Below are positions 1 through 8,332 of a stretch of 25,309 bases of DNA, piece after piece. Each line of letters opens with the position of its first letter. Positions within the stretch are counted from its first letter, which is position 1. A model generated the notes under the pieces. It was not told the origin of the DNA, did no database searches, and saw only the letters and a list, made by a program, of their open reading frames with translations. Origin of the DNA: Saprospiraceae bacterium (GTDB lineage Bacteria; Bacteroidota; Bacteroidia; Chitinophagales; Saprospiraceae); NCBI GenBank assembly GCA_029262975.1, contig JAJCYJ010000194.1, positions 1 through 25,309 of the forward strand. Direction: 5' to 3'. Position numbers and translations under genes: made by a program.

Positions 1-178
1 GTCTCGATATATTTGGTGTAACAATCGTGCTGTCTCCAAAAGAAGGTATAATTGGACTCAAATCTTCCGCCACAATCCATAAGATATTTGGCCGGTAATC
101 AATTTGGCCGGTATTTTGATCGCTAATATCGCAACCTATTATGAGCACTAATAGGATACTTAAATTGATGATACGCAT
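1..178 (-). CDS. Sulfatase (type I, lipoprotein), N-terminal fragment
   Basis: This is the first 59 codons of a gene that continues beyond the left edge. I translated it by hand from the ATG at 178. A short hydrophobic signal (residues 2-14) ends in a lipobox-like IIGC with Cys16, so export as a lipoprotein is likely. Residues 29-59 carry the N-terminal sulfatase core: RPNILWIVAEDLSP followed by a TPNISR motif. In type I sulfatases this segment supplies the first metal-binding acidic pair (usually DD; here ED, as in some subfamilies) and the conserved TPNxDxL turn. The formylglycine CxPxR site would lie further left and is not visible. The family hydrolyses sulfate esters, often on polysaccharides; the substrate cannot be judged. 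It is transcribed divergently from the aminopeptidase gene, with a parS site between them. Confidence 0.82.
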   Translation of the reverse strand, partial: MRIINLSILLVLIIGCDISDQNTGQIDYRPNILWIVAEDLSPIIPSFGDSTIVTPNISR

Positions 179-223
179 ACTTTCTTTAGTTAAGATTACA
201 AAATTGAATGAATAAAATTATCA

Positions 224-239
224 TGTTCCACGTGGAACA
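224..239. other. parS site (ParB-binding chromosome segregation site)
   Basis: The sequence TGTTCCACGTGGAACA is a perfect 16-bp palindrome. It matches the canonical bacterial parS consensus (TGTTNCACGTGAAACA; the CC/GG form is the one known from Pseudomonas). ParB loads here and recruits the ParA/SMC segregation machinery. The site lies between the divergent sulfatase and aminopeptidase genes. I saw no second CACGTG-centred copy in the window. parS sites normally cluster near the replication origin. A chance match of this length in 25 kb is very unlikely. Confidence 0.85.
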
Positions 240-400
240 ATTTAGTTATATTAAATAATTTACTAATGTGTTAATTTGGTTTTAATATGTGCTCCAATAC
301 AATATTTTGACTTATAAAACACAAAATTTAAAGTATCTTTCGCCCTCTTAAATTTAATTGAATTTTTGTATTTATCCTCAGCGTAAAAAACATTCACCTC

Positions 401-2734
401 ATGAAAAATTTCCTGATAATATGCATTGGTCTCTTAATAGCGCATTCTCTTCTTTCTCAGTCCAATTCAGATCCTTTTAAGCAATTAGGAACAGATTTAC
501 CAACTCCTAATGAATACCGAAATGCATCAGGTGCTCCTGGTCATCAGTACTGGCAAACGAGAGCAGATTATAAAATGAATATTACCCTAAATGATGAAGA
601 AAAAAAGATTTCAGGTGATGAAACTATTACTTATCACAATGAATCACCCGATGATCTGAAATACTTATGGTTACAACTCGATCAAAATGTGAGATCAAAA
701 GAAAGTGATAGCCATGTAATAGGGACAGAATCAATAAATGAAGACAGAGGTGTCTCTCCTAGGCAAATAGCTCGAATGTTTCCAGATTTTGATGGTGGTT
801 TTAAAATAGAGTCAGTAACTGATTCTGATGACCGAAATATGAAATATACCATCAATAAAACAATGATGCGTATTGATTTACCTTCTGTACTAAAGGCCGG
901 AGATAAATTAACTTTTAAAATAAAGTGGTGGTATAATATTAACAATACTAGGGAGATTGGTGGTAGGTCGGGATATGAAGAATTTAGCGATGGCCAAAGA
1001 GTTTATTGTATTGCGCAATTCTTTCCTCGGATGTGTTCATATAATGACATAGAAGGGTGGCAAAACAAACAGTTTCTTGGTAGAGGTGAATTCACCTTAA
1101 TTTTTGGAAATTATGAAGTTAGCATAACGGTTCCTGAAGACCATTTAGTTGCAGCTTCAGGTGAATTGCAAAACGCTTCATCGGTCTTATCGAATACACA
1201 TCGTGATCGATGGTCAAAAGCAAAAAATTCTTATGTACAACCAGTAACAATACAAACACTAGATGAAGCTATTGAAAACAGCAGCGCAGAAGCCTCCAAA
1301 TACAAGACATGGAAGTTTAAAGCCGATAATGTACGTGACTTTGCTTTTGCTTCTTCAAGAAGATTTATTTGGGATGCAATGGGTGTAAAAATGTCAGATG
1401 GTCGCACTGTTGTCGCACAGTCAATGTGGGTCCCGGAAGGCGATTGCCTTTGGAAAAAATTTAGCACTAAGGCTGTTGCTCACACGATTAAATGGTATTC
1501 CCATTACACCTTTGATTATCCTTATCCTGTAGCCTGGTCCATTGATGGAAGTATGGGTATGGAATATCCTATGATATGCTTTAACTACGGAAGATGCCAA
1601 AGTGACGGTACATATCCCATGCGAACAAAATATGGTCATATTGGTGTGATTATACATGAAGTTGGACATAACTGGTTTCCAATGATTGTTAATAACGATG
1701 AACGTCAATGGACTTGGATGGACGAAGGTCTCAATACCTTTTTACAGTATTTGACAGAGCAACAATGGGAAAGAGATTATCCCAACAGACGCGGACCTGC
1801 ACATATGATCACTAACTATATGGGCGGAGATAAATCAAGAATTTCTCCTATTATGACCAACTCAGAAAGCATATTCCAATTTGGAAATAACGCATATGCT
1901 AAACCTGCTACTGCCTTAAATATTCTAAGGGAAACTGTCATGGGACGTGAACTTTTTGATCATGCTTTTAAAGAATATTCTAATCGGTGGAAATTTAAAC
2001 AACCTTATCCTGCGGACTTTTTTAGGACAATGGAAGATGCCTCAGGTGTTGACTTAGATTGGTTTTGGCGTGGCTGGTTTTTTACAAACGATCATGTTGA
2101 TCAGGCTCTTGGAGAAGTCAAACATTATAACTTCAATACCGGTAACCCAACTGTTGAAAAAGGTATTCAAAAAGACCTACGAGATAACGGCCCTCAAAAT
2201 ATTTCATCAATAAGAAATAAAGAAATATCACAAACGTATGATGAAATTGATACCACAATTAGAGACTTTTACACGACATTTGATGCACTTGAAGTAGATG
2301 CGGTTGATCAATCTGACTATGAACAATTTGTAAGTAATCTCAACCCCCAAGAACTAGAACTATTAAATGATGGGAAGCATTACTATCAAATAACATTTAA
2401 AAGAGTAGGTGAATTAGTGATGCCAATAATCTTTCAATTTCAGTATAAAGACGGCACAACAGAAGATATTAGAATTCCGGCAGAAGTTTGGAGATATGGA
2501 GCAAAAGAAGTTACCAAAATATTTCCATCGGATAAAGAAGTAAACAAGATTGTACTTGACCCATATTTAGAAATCGCTGATACAGATACATCTAATAATT
2601 ACTATCCTCCTCAGGAAGAAGTTTCTCGGTTTGAAACCTTTAGACAAAAACAATTATTACAAAATAACACAGGCGAAAATCCAATGCAACGTTCGAAAAG
2701 AGCTGAAAAAATAAAAAGAGAGATTAAACCTTAA
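401..2734 (+). CDS. Secreted M1 family zinc aminopeptidase
   Basis: The product has 777 residues. A signal peptide covers about residues 1-20 (hydrophobic core LIICIGLLIAHSLL, then SQ, a common cleavage context in this phylum), so it acts in the periplasm or outside the cell. The M1 catalytic signature is complete: HEVGH at 419-423 and Glu442 in WMDEG, giving the exact HExxH-x18-E zinc site (His419, His423, Glu442; catalytic Glu420). GMEYP at 386-390 corresponds to the GxMEN exopeptidase motif, but with Y in place of N, as seen in divergent M1 members. The N-terminal beta domain precedes residue about 300. The region after about 570 is less conserved and ends in a basic tail. The family removes N-terminal amino acids from peptides, so nutrient peptide use is the probable role. 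It is monocistronic, with a strong terminator downstream. Confidence 0.9.
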   Translation: MKNFLIICIGLLIAHSLLSQSNSDPFKQLGTDLPTPNEYRNASGAPGHQYWQTRADYKMNITLNDEEKKISGDETITYHNESPDDLKYLWLQLDQNVRSKESDSHVIGTESINEDRGVSPRQIARMFPDFDGGFKIESVTDSDDRNMKYTINKTMMRIDLPSVLKAGDKLTFKIKWWYNINNTREIGGRSGYEEFSDGQRVYCIAQFFPRMCSYNDIEGWQNKQFLGRGEFTLIFGNYEVSITVPEDHLVAASGELQNASSVLSNTHRDRWSKAKNSYVQPVTIQTLDEAIENSSAEASKYKTWKFKADNVRDFAFASSRRFIWDAMGVKMSDGRTVVAQSMWVPEGDCLWKKFSTKAVAHTIKWYSHYTFDYPYPVAWSIDGSMGMEYPMICFNYGRCQSDGTYPMRTKYGHIGVIIHEVGHNWFPMIVNNDERQWTWMDEGLNTFLQYLTEQQWERDYPNRRGPAHMITNYMGGDKSRISPIMTNSESIFQFGNNAYAKPATALNILRETVMGRELFDHAFKEYSNRWKFKQPYPADFFRTMEDASGVDLDWFWRGWFFTNDHVDQALGEVKHYNFNTGNPTVEKGIQKDLRDNGPQNISSIRNKEISQTYDEIDTTIRDFYTTFDALEVDAVDQSDYEQFVSNLNPQELELLNDGKHYYQITFKRVGELVMPIIFQFQYKDGTTEDIRIPAEVWRYGAKEVTKIFPSDKEVNKIVLDPYLEIADTDTSNNYYPPQEEVSRFETFRQKQLLQNNTGENPMQRSKRAEKIKREIKP

Positions 2735-2751
2735 TTCAGTCTAAAATATCA

Positions 2752-2793
2752 TTATATAAAAAAGTCACCAAATTTGGTGACTTTTTTATATAA
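2752..2793. terminator. Bidirectional intrinsic terminator
   Basis: A 42-nt perfect palindrome is centred between 2772 and 2773. Its GTCACC/GGTGAC core is flanked by A6 on one side and T6 on the other. RNA from either strand would form a hairpin ending in a U-tract. It sits between the convergent aminopeptidase (plus) and alpha/beta hydrolase (minus) genes, so it can end both. Confidence 0.9.
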
Positions 2794-2812
2794 ATATCTG
2801 ATTATCAATAAC

Positions 2813-3574
2813 TTATGTGTTATTTTTTATTAGAAAATCACCAAGAATTTGATTGAATTGCTCAGGTACTTCCATCATAGGAGCATGCCCACAATTATCA
2901 ATAAAAACTAACTCAGAATCAGAAATTAGTTCGTGAAATTTTTCACCAACAAACGGCGGAGTAATCGTATCCTGATTGCCCCAAACTAATAAAGTCGGAC
3001 ATTTTATATTGTATAAGTCTTCACCTAGATTGTGTTTTAAAGCAGACTTCGCCGTTAAGACAATTCTTAGCGCTTTTTCTCTATTATTTACCGTATCAAA
3101 CACTTCGTCCACTAAAGAGTCACTTGCCACAGCAGGATCATAAAATGTTTCAGCTACTTTTCTGGCAATGTATTCTTTATCCCCACGCCTCGGATATCCA
3201 TCACCCATACCGCTTTCAAATAATCCACTACTACCCGTTAAAGTCATAGTCTTAACTCTTTCAGGATGCGCAAGCACATATAACTGTGCAATATGACCAC
3301 CTAGTGAATTGCCCAGGATATTCATATCCTTGAATTCAAATTTGTTAACAAAACTCTCCGTAAACTCTAACAATCCATTTAGCCCCGTTTCATTTAGATC
3401 TAACTCATAGATAGGTAACATTGGTACTACAACATTATATTCCTTAGAAAAGTGATCAATTAATTGACTAAAATTACTTAATGCCCCAAATAGACCATGA
3501 AGCAACAATAAAACTGGAGACCCAGGAGTCGTCTCAATAAAACTAAATCCTTCTTTTTCTTTAAACTCTCTCAA
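2813..3574 (-). CDS. Alpha/beta hydrolase (MhpC-like), TTG start
   Basis: The product has 253 residues and an alpha/beta-hydrolase fold, probably cytosolic since no signal peptide is seen. The catalytic triad is readable: nucleophile Ser90 in GNSLGG, Asp202 in WGNQD, and His230 in CGHAPMMEVPEQF. LLLHGLFG at 23-30 supplies the oxyanion-hole strand-loop. These features resemble MhpC/BioH/esterase-type carboxyl-ester or C-C bond hydrolases; the substrate cannot be told. The frame opens after a TGA at 3580-3578, so the only upstream start able to keep the N-terminal strand is TTG at 3574. An ATG at 3581 is out of frame and reads MNIERV then stop. It lies 64 bp downstream of ctaA on the same strand and could share its transcript. 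It ends at the bidirectional terminator. Confidence 0.8.
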   Translation of the reverse strand: MREFKEKEGFSFIETTPGSPVLLLLHGLFGALSNFSQLIDHFSKEYNVVVPMLPIYELDLNETGLNGLLEFTESFVNKFEFKDMNILGNSLGGHIAQLYVLAHPERVKTMTLTGSSGLFESGMGDGYPRRGDKEYIARKVAETFYDPAVASDSLVDEVFDTVNNREKALRIVLTAKSALKHNLGEDLYNIKCPTLLVWGNQDTITPPFVGEKFHELISDSELVFIDNCGHAPMMEVPEQFNQILGDFLIKNNT

Positions 3575-3638
3575 TATTCATCTGCTTGGAAGGCACAAAA
3601 ATAAGGTCTTAAAAATTGTAATGTATGACGTTATCTAA

Positions 3639-4733
3639 TTATTCAACAATGTTAGAGTAAGAAGAATAAAACATGTGTAATACATATCCCGCTAAAACAA
3701 AAACTGCAAAGCCTTGATGAAGAACCCCCCAATACACTGGTATTATACCTGTACTGAATTTTAAGGTTATAACTCCTAACATAACCTGAATTATAATAAG
3801 GGATAAGAATAGTATAAAACTTAAAGAAACTTGTGATTTACGTTTCCAATATTTAAAATGAAAGAATATAAAAAACGTCAACACAAATATTAAATATGCG
3901 GATCCTCTGTGTAAAAACTGAACCAATGTTACAAGAAAACCGCTTTGCTCATAATTATCAAAATTTTGTATCGTCCAGTTCTGTCCTTCCATTAGTATTC
4001 CCGGCAAATATTCTCCATTCAGATCCGGCCAGGTATTAATAAATAATGCCGCTTTAGTGCCACTCATAACGCCCCCAAAGAAGATTTGAACAATTAATAG
4101 GGCGAACATTATCTGTAGATATTTAACTGCATTTATCTCTTTTGGCCTTTTGTTATTATAGATATACTTCAAAAAAGCCCACCACAATGCTATAAAGACA
4201 CTTATTCCGATACATAGATGAATAGCGAGTTTATAAGCATTAACCCATGGTCTGTGTACTAATCCACTGGCCACCATAATCCATCCAAACATTGCTGCTA
4301 ACGACGCCAAAAGAACCACATAGCCCAACCCTTTTAAAAGCGAATCAGGAATTTTCTTTTTCCAATAAAAAAAAAGGAAAGGAAGAAGAAATACAAAACC
4401 CATCGTTCGAGCCCAAAGTCGGTGCAAATATTCCCAGAAATAGATAAACTTAAACGAACCAGCTCTGAATATGGATCCTAATTCCATACCTGTATTTATC
4501 TTTTTGTATTGAGGGGTATTTTTATATTTCTCGAACTCTTTGATCCAAGAAGATTCAGATAATGGAGGTAACACTCCTGTGACAATTTCCCACTTAGTAA
4601 TAGAAAGCCCTGAGCCAGTTAGACGGGTAACACCACCAATTACTATTTGAAAAAAAACCATAACCAATCCTATTATCAACCAAATGACAACAGCTCTGGA
4701 TATCGAATGATTTTTCTCACTATTTTCAGGCAT
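3639..4733 (-). CDS. ctaA: Heme A synthase (CtaA/COX15 family)
   Basis: The product is a 364-residue polytopic membrane protein with about eight transmembrane segments. The family oxidises the C8 methyl of heme O to a formyl group, making heme A for aa3-type cytochrome oxidase. Family signatures are clear: IGGVTRLTGSGLSITKW at 32-48, and paired heme-ligand histidines in EYLHRLWAR (His104), LAIHLCIG (His172), LVQFLHRG (His275) and GVLHQGF (His339). The long loop after the first helix (about 50-95) and the overall length match the COX15-like (mitochondrial/alphaproteobacterial type) branch. No other oxidase-assembly gene lies next to it here. TACATTTG lies four bases before the ATG, which would give an almost leaderless transcript. 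Confidence 0.92.
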   Translation of the reverse strand: MPENSEKNHSISRAVVIWLIIGLVMVFFQIVIGGVTRLTGSGLSITKWEIVTGVLPPLSESSWIKEFEKYKNTPQYKKINTGMELGSIFRAGSFKFIYFWEYLHRLWARTMGFVFLLPFLFFYWKKKIPDSLLKGLGYVVLLASLAAMFGWIMVASGLVHRPWVNAYKLAIHLCIGISVFIALWWAFLKYIYNNKRPKEINAVKYLQIMFALLIVQIFFGGVMSGTKAALFINTWPDLNGEYLPGILMEGQNWTIQNFDNYEQSGFLVTLVQFLHRGSAYLIFVLTFFIFFHFKYWKRKSQVSLSFILFLSLIIIQVMLGVITLKFSTGIIPVYWGVLHQGFAVFVLAGYVLHMFYSSYSNIVE

Positions 4734-5194
4734 GGTGCAAATGTAGTGAGAGTTTTAAGACGATCGATTTTCCATTTTCCTATTTCTCTTTTTATTGATT
4801 ATAATTAAGACTTATAGAAGTTATTATTATTAGGGCCGTTAGTATGTTTACAATTATTTCATTAAATATTTTATACACGAAAAAGCAACATAATGATGTG
4901 AATAACTAGTTGATTTACATGTTTATCTTATTTAAATTTTAATACTATTGTTAAACTAACAGGTTATTAACATATAGTGTTTGGTAACTTTTATAATGTT
5001 GTGGATGTATAACTTGTTGTAAAATCAGCATTCCTTCACAGAATCATGAAAGTTCAACATTTGAAATTTTTTATAAAGTCTTAATACATTAAGTTCTGTG
5101 GAAACAACTAGAATAATTATTTACTCATACCTACTAAGTAGCAATTAAATACACATATTTATTTTTCTATATGTTAGCACTACCTAATTAGAAT
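4734..5194. other. Candidate replication origin (DnaA-box-bearing, AT-rich intergenic region)
   Basis: This is a 461-bp noncoding gap between the divergent ctaA and dtd genes and is extremely AT-rich. It holds one perfect consensus DnaA box on the minus strand (TTATTCACA, 4897-4905), an 8/9 match TTATACACG at 4871-4879, and weaker 7/9 matches at 5000-5008 (TGTGGATGT), 5032-5040 and 5097-5105 (TGTGGAAAC). The stretch 4920-4975 is almost pure A/T with many short TTAA runs, suitable as an unwinding element. Genes to the left are mostly on minus and genes to the right mostly on plus, as expected for forks leaving this point. A parS lies about 4.5 kb away. The origin call is an inference. AT richness makes weak boxes easy to find, and the gap must also hold the dtd promoter. 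Confidence 0.4.
4738..4745 (-). promoter_or_regulatory. Candidate -7 promoter element of ctaA
   Basis: Read on the minus strand, the sequence is TACATTTG, a perfect match to the Bacteroidota -7 consensus TAnnTTTG. It is separated by only four bases (CACC) from the ctaA ATG. No TTG was found at the expected -33 distance, so the call rests on one element. If used, transcription would start at or next to the start codon. Confidence 0.4.
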
Positions 5195-5644
5195 ATGAGG
5201 GCCGTCATCCAAAGAGTCTCTAAAGCAGAGGTTGAAATATCAGGAAATATCTGTGGGGAGGTAAAATCCGGATTTATGATATTATTAGGAGTCGCTCACG
5301 ACGATACCCATGAAGATGTTGAATGGTTGGTTAAAAAGACTATTGCCCTTAGGGTTTTTAATGATCAACAAGGAAAAATGAATTTAAATATTAAACAGTT
5401 TGGTGGGAGTATTCTCTTAATATCACAATTTACCCTGCAAGCATCAACTAAAAAAGGCAATAGGCCTTCGTTCATAAAAGCGGCAAAACCGGAGCACGCA
5501 AATCCATTATATGAATTATTTATAGAGCGGTTGAATGATTCTGAAATTCATGTGGAAAAGGGCATATTCGGAGCTTATATGAAGGTTACACTGACGAATG
5601 ATGGACCAGTAACAATCATTATTGATTCAAAAAATAAAGAATAA
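5195..5644 (+). CDS. dtd: D-aminoacyl-tRNA deacylase (DTD)
   Basis: The product has 149 residues, the usual full length of bacterial DTD. It hydrolyses D-amino acids (and glycine mischarged on tRNA-Ala) from tRNAs, a proofreading step in the cytosol. The N-terminus MRAVIQRVSKAEV is typical. The two active-site motifs are present: SQFTL at 77-81, with Thr80, and the Gly-cisPro motif GPVT at 137-140. The stop codon is followed directly by the ATG of the next gene (TAAATG), so the two are almost certainly co-transcribed and translationally coupled. It is the first gene to the right of the candidate origin. Confidence 0.95.
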   Translation: MRAVIQRVSKAEVEISGNICGEVKSGFMILLGVAHDDTHEDVEWLVKKTIALRVFNDQQGKMNLNIKQFGGSILLISQFTLQASTKKGNRPSFIKAAKPEHANPLYELFIERLNDSEIHVEKGIFGAYMKVTLTNDGPVTIIIDSKNKE

Positions 5645-5989
5645 ATGAACATTGAAGAATGGCAAGCAAAGGTTGATGGTTGGATTAAAAAATATGGAGT
5701 AAGATATTTTGATGTAATGACCAACACTCTATTATTGTCCGAAGAAGTGGGAGAATTTTCACGGCTTATCGCACGATCCCATGGAGAACAATCTTTTAAA
5801 TTGGATATCTCAGCCGAAGAAATAAAAAGTAATATAGCTGAAGAAATGAGTGATATAATTTTTGTCCTTACATGTCTTGCCAACCAAATGGACATAGATC
5901 TGACCATCGAACTTCGAAGAAACATAGATAAAAAAACTCGCCGAGATTACAATCGTCATCAGTCAAACCAAAAACTAAAAAAGTATTAA
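5645..5989 (+). CDS. MazG-like nucleotide pyrophosphohydrolase
   Basis: The product is a 114-residue all-alpha protein of the MazG/dUTPase-like NTP pyrophosphohydrolase superfamily. The metal-binding motif EEVGE (residues 33-37) is followed by EEMSD (66-70, Glu66/Glu67 and Asp70), the EExxE...ExxD pattern that holds Mg2+. Members cleave NTPs or dNTPs to NMP plus PPi and clear aberrant nucleotides. The short single-domain form seen here is common and its substrate is not predictable. The C-terminus is basic (KKTRRDYNRH...). It starts on the base after the dtd stop codon. Pairing with dtd suggests a small quality-control operon. Confidence 0.85.
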   Translation: MNIEEWQAKVDGWIKKYGVRYFDVMTNTLLLSEEVGEFSRLIARSHGEQSFKLDISAEEIKSNIAEEMSDIIFVLTCLANQMDIDLTIELRRNIDKKTRRDYNRHQSNQKLKKY

Positions 5990-6032
5990 TCCGTGAAAAG
6001 TACGTACTATAGGTATTGAATCTTATTTAATA

Positions 6033-7088
6033 ATGCCGGAAAAATACAGTTGGAAGTACCAATTAAAGAAGAGTAGTCTTACTATAGGTTGTATCATTTT
6101 ACTTCTATTAATTTGTCTGGCAGGATTACTGGCTTATGTTATTATTCCTGATAATACAGAAAATGCCAACAGGCAAATTCCGGAAATAGCGCTTAATTCT
6201 CCCGGTACATCACAAAAATTTATTGTCAGACCGAATGGACTTAAACTTGAGCAAAAGAACTTTCTCCGTGTACTAATAAGTGGAGAAAAGGATCTAAACG
6301 AATACATTCCATATGATACGCTATATCATGAAGGAAAAAATGTCATCTCAATATTTAAATCAGCAAGTAAATATCATAGCAAAGAATCTAGCACTAAAAC
6401 AAAGCATATATATTATGTATTCGGAACAGATAAGTTTGGCAGAGATGTATTTAGTCGGTTGATTCTTGGGTTACGGATTTCATTAATTGTTGGCTTCTTA
6501 TCAGTACTTGTCTCATTGACTATAGGTATTGGAATAGGTAGTATAGGTGCTTATTATGGTGGGCGGATAGACAAAGTGATAATGTTACTTATTAATACGA
6601 GTTGGTCTATTCCTACTTTACTTTTGGCATTTGCTATCATTATCGCACTTGGTAAAGGATTTCTGGTAATTGTTTTGGCAGTTGGATTAACCATGTGGGT
6701 AGATGTTGCCAGAATAGTCAGAGGTCAGGTATTGCAGATAAAAAACGAATTATTCGTGCGGGCTTCTAGAGTCTTGGGCTATAATGACTTTAGAATCATT
6801 ACGAGACATATTTTACCAAACTTGATTGGATCTATCCTGGTCATAGCAGCTGCTAATTTTGCGACGGCGATTTTAGTCGAAGCAGGATTAAGCTATCTTG
6901 GGTTAGGAATTCAACCTCCAACCCCATCTTTAGGTAACATGTTACAAGAAAGCTATGCCTATGCTACGGGAGGCTTTGTTTATCTTGCCATTTTTCCAAT
7001 CTTAACAATTATGACCTTGGTATTAAGTTTTAACCTTTTAGGAACAGGCCTTCGTGATGCATTTGATATAAAGTCAGTAAAACCATGA
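6033..7088 (+). CDS. OppC/DppC-type ABC transporter permease (orphan)
   Basis: The product is a 351-residue inner-membrane permease. It has a first transmembrane helix at about 15-37, then about 90 residues of probable periplasmic loop, then the OppC signature FGTDKFGRDVFSRL (130-143) and five more helices. The EAA loop, which contacts the ATPase, reads RASRVLGYNDFRIITRHILPN (243-263). EAGLSYLGLGIQPPTPSLGNM (283-303) is also typical of the peptide/nickel uptake group. The loop between helix 1 and the FGTD motif is longer than in E. coli DppC. No OppB-like partner, ATPase or binding protein is encoded nearby, so its partners must lie elsewhere. Its last codons overlap the next gene by four bases (ATGA). 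Confidence 0.88.
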   Translation: MPEKYSWKYQLKKSSLTIGCIILLLLICLAGLLAYVIIPDNTENANRQIPEIALNSPGTSQKFIVRPNGLKLEQKNFLRVLISGEKDLNEYIPYDTLYHEGKNVISIFKSASKYHSKESSTKTKHIYYVFGTDKFGRDVFSRLILGLRISLIVGFLSVLVSLTIGIGIGSIGAYYGGRIDKVIMLLINTSWSIPTLLLAFAIIIALGKGFLVIVLAVGLTMWVDVARIVRGQVLQIKNELFVRASRVLGYNDFRIITRHILPNLIGSILVIAAANFATAILVEAGLSYLGLGIQPPTPSLGNMLQESYAYATGGFVYLAIFPILTIMTLVLSFNLLGTGLRDAFDIKSVKP

Positions 7089-8332
7089 GCAGGGAAATCG
7101 CATTGTTAGAGAAATTAGAGAAAGATCTGAGCCTAAAAGAATTACAGATCAAAAGTCTTCTGACAATAACTCAGGCTATAAATGACAATGTACCAGCAGA
7201 AGGTCTTTATAATATGTATCGATCTTTTCTAAGTTGGGAATTGGGCATAACAAGAATGGGTCTTTTTATTCCTTCAGAAGAGGAAGACGAAAAATGGGAT
7301 TGCGCTACCCATATTAATATAGACAAGGAAGACCTAACCCCTTTAGAAATCATTAAATACCTTATTCCATACAAGAGGCTGCATACTATTAAAGAAGATG
7401 ATGCTAAAGAATTGCAACCATTTGACATTATCATTCCTGTATTTCATAAAGACAGACCCATCGCCTATTCTCTTATCGGTGGGATTAAGTCAAAAGAAGA
7501 TTTATATAACAAGATTCAATTTATCACGACAATCACCAATATCATAGCAGTTGCTATTGAAAATAAAAGATTGTTCAAAAGACAGATTATACAAGAAAGG
7601 TTAAAGAAAGAAATTGAACTGGCAAGTAACGTTCAGAAAATGCTTATCCCGGATGAACTGCCTGTAACGGAATATTATGAAGCTTCTTCTATATACAAAC
7701 CACATTTCAATATAGGGGGTGACTATCTTGACTTTATTGATTTTGACAGAGGTAGATTTATATTTTGTATTGCTGATATCTCTGGGAAAGGAGTTGCTGC
7801 TGCATTGCTAATGGCTAATTTTCAGGCTATGATCCAAAGCCTGATATATCAATATCGAGATTTGGAGACTTTTATTTTCGCCCTTAATCAAACCGTTCAT
7901 AGAGTTACGAAAAGCGATAAGTTTATCACCTTTTTTATTGGAGAAGTAGATCTGCAAAAACGAACATTAAAATATATTAATGCTGGACATTACCCACCAG
8001 TACTATATCAGTCAGGTAAGATTAGAAGACTTACAAGTGGATGTACGGTAATTGGTGTATTTGAAAAACTTCCTGAAATTAATGAAGAATTAATTTCTAT
8101 AGAGGAAGGAGCGCTTATAATGAGTTTTACAGATGGCCTTGCAGACTTAAAAAATAAAGAAGGTAATTATTTTGAAGATAAAGGAATTGAAACTTTTGCT
8201 ATGGAAAACGGCCATTTATCAGCGCAGCAATTTAATGACAACCTTCTGGTGACAATAGACCAATATCGGGGAGAAGAAGAATACCCGGATGATATTGCAG
8301 TTATTACTTGTAAAATAAAGAAATTTTTATAG
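7085..8332 (+). CDS. SpoIIE/RsbU-type PP2C serine phosphatase with N-terminal GAF-like domain
   Basis: The product has 415 residues. Residues about 1-30 are helical or coiled-coil. About 30-165 looks like a GAF-type sensor domain (inferred from length and strand/helix pattern ending in FITTITNIIAVAIENKRLF). A coiled linker leads to the phosphatase, starting at ELASNVQKMLIP (178-189). PP2C metal-site motifs are present: GGDYLDF (Asp213), ADISGKG (Asp231), NAGHYPP (299-305), FTDGL (Asp350) and PDDIAV (Asp402/Asp403). The family dephosphorylates anti-sigma-factor antagonists in partner-switching pathways, but no STAS or HPK-like gene is in the window. It begins inside the stop codon of the permease gene, so the two are co-translated. 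The signal and target are unknown. Confidence 0.88.
   Translation: MSREIALLEKLEKDLSLKELQIKSLLTITQAINDNVPAEGLYNMYRSFLSWELGITRMGLFIPSEEEDEKWDCATHINIDKEDLTPLEIIKYLIPYKRLHTIKEDDAKELQPFDIIIPVFHKDRPIAYSLIGGIKSKEDLYNKIQFITTITNIIAVAIENKRLFKRQIIQERLKKEIELASNVQKMLIPDELPVTEYYEASSIYKPHFNIGGDYLDFIDFDRGRFIFCIADISGKGVAAALLMANFQAMIQSLIYQYRDLETFIFALNQTVHRVTKSDKFITFFIGEVDLQKRTLKYINAGHYPPVLYQSGKIRRLTSGCTVIGVFEKLPEINEELISIEEGALIMSFTDGLADLKNKEGNYFEDKGIETFAMENGHLSAQQFNDNLLVTIDQYRGEEEYPDDIAVITCKIKKFL

Noticed and set aside
1421..1708. Minus-strand open frame inside the aminopeptidase gene
   Set aside because: It is opposite the conserved zinc-site region, whose coding frame is certain. No independent coding evidence.
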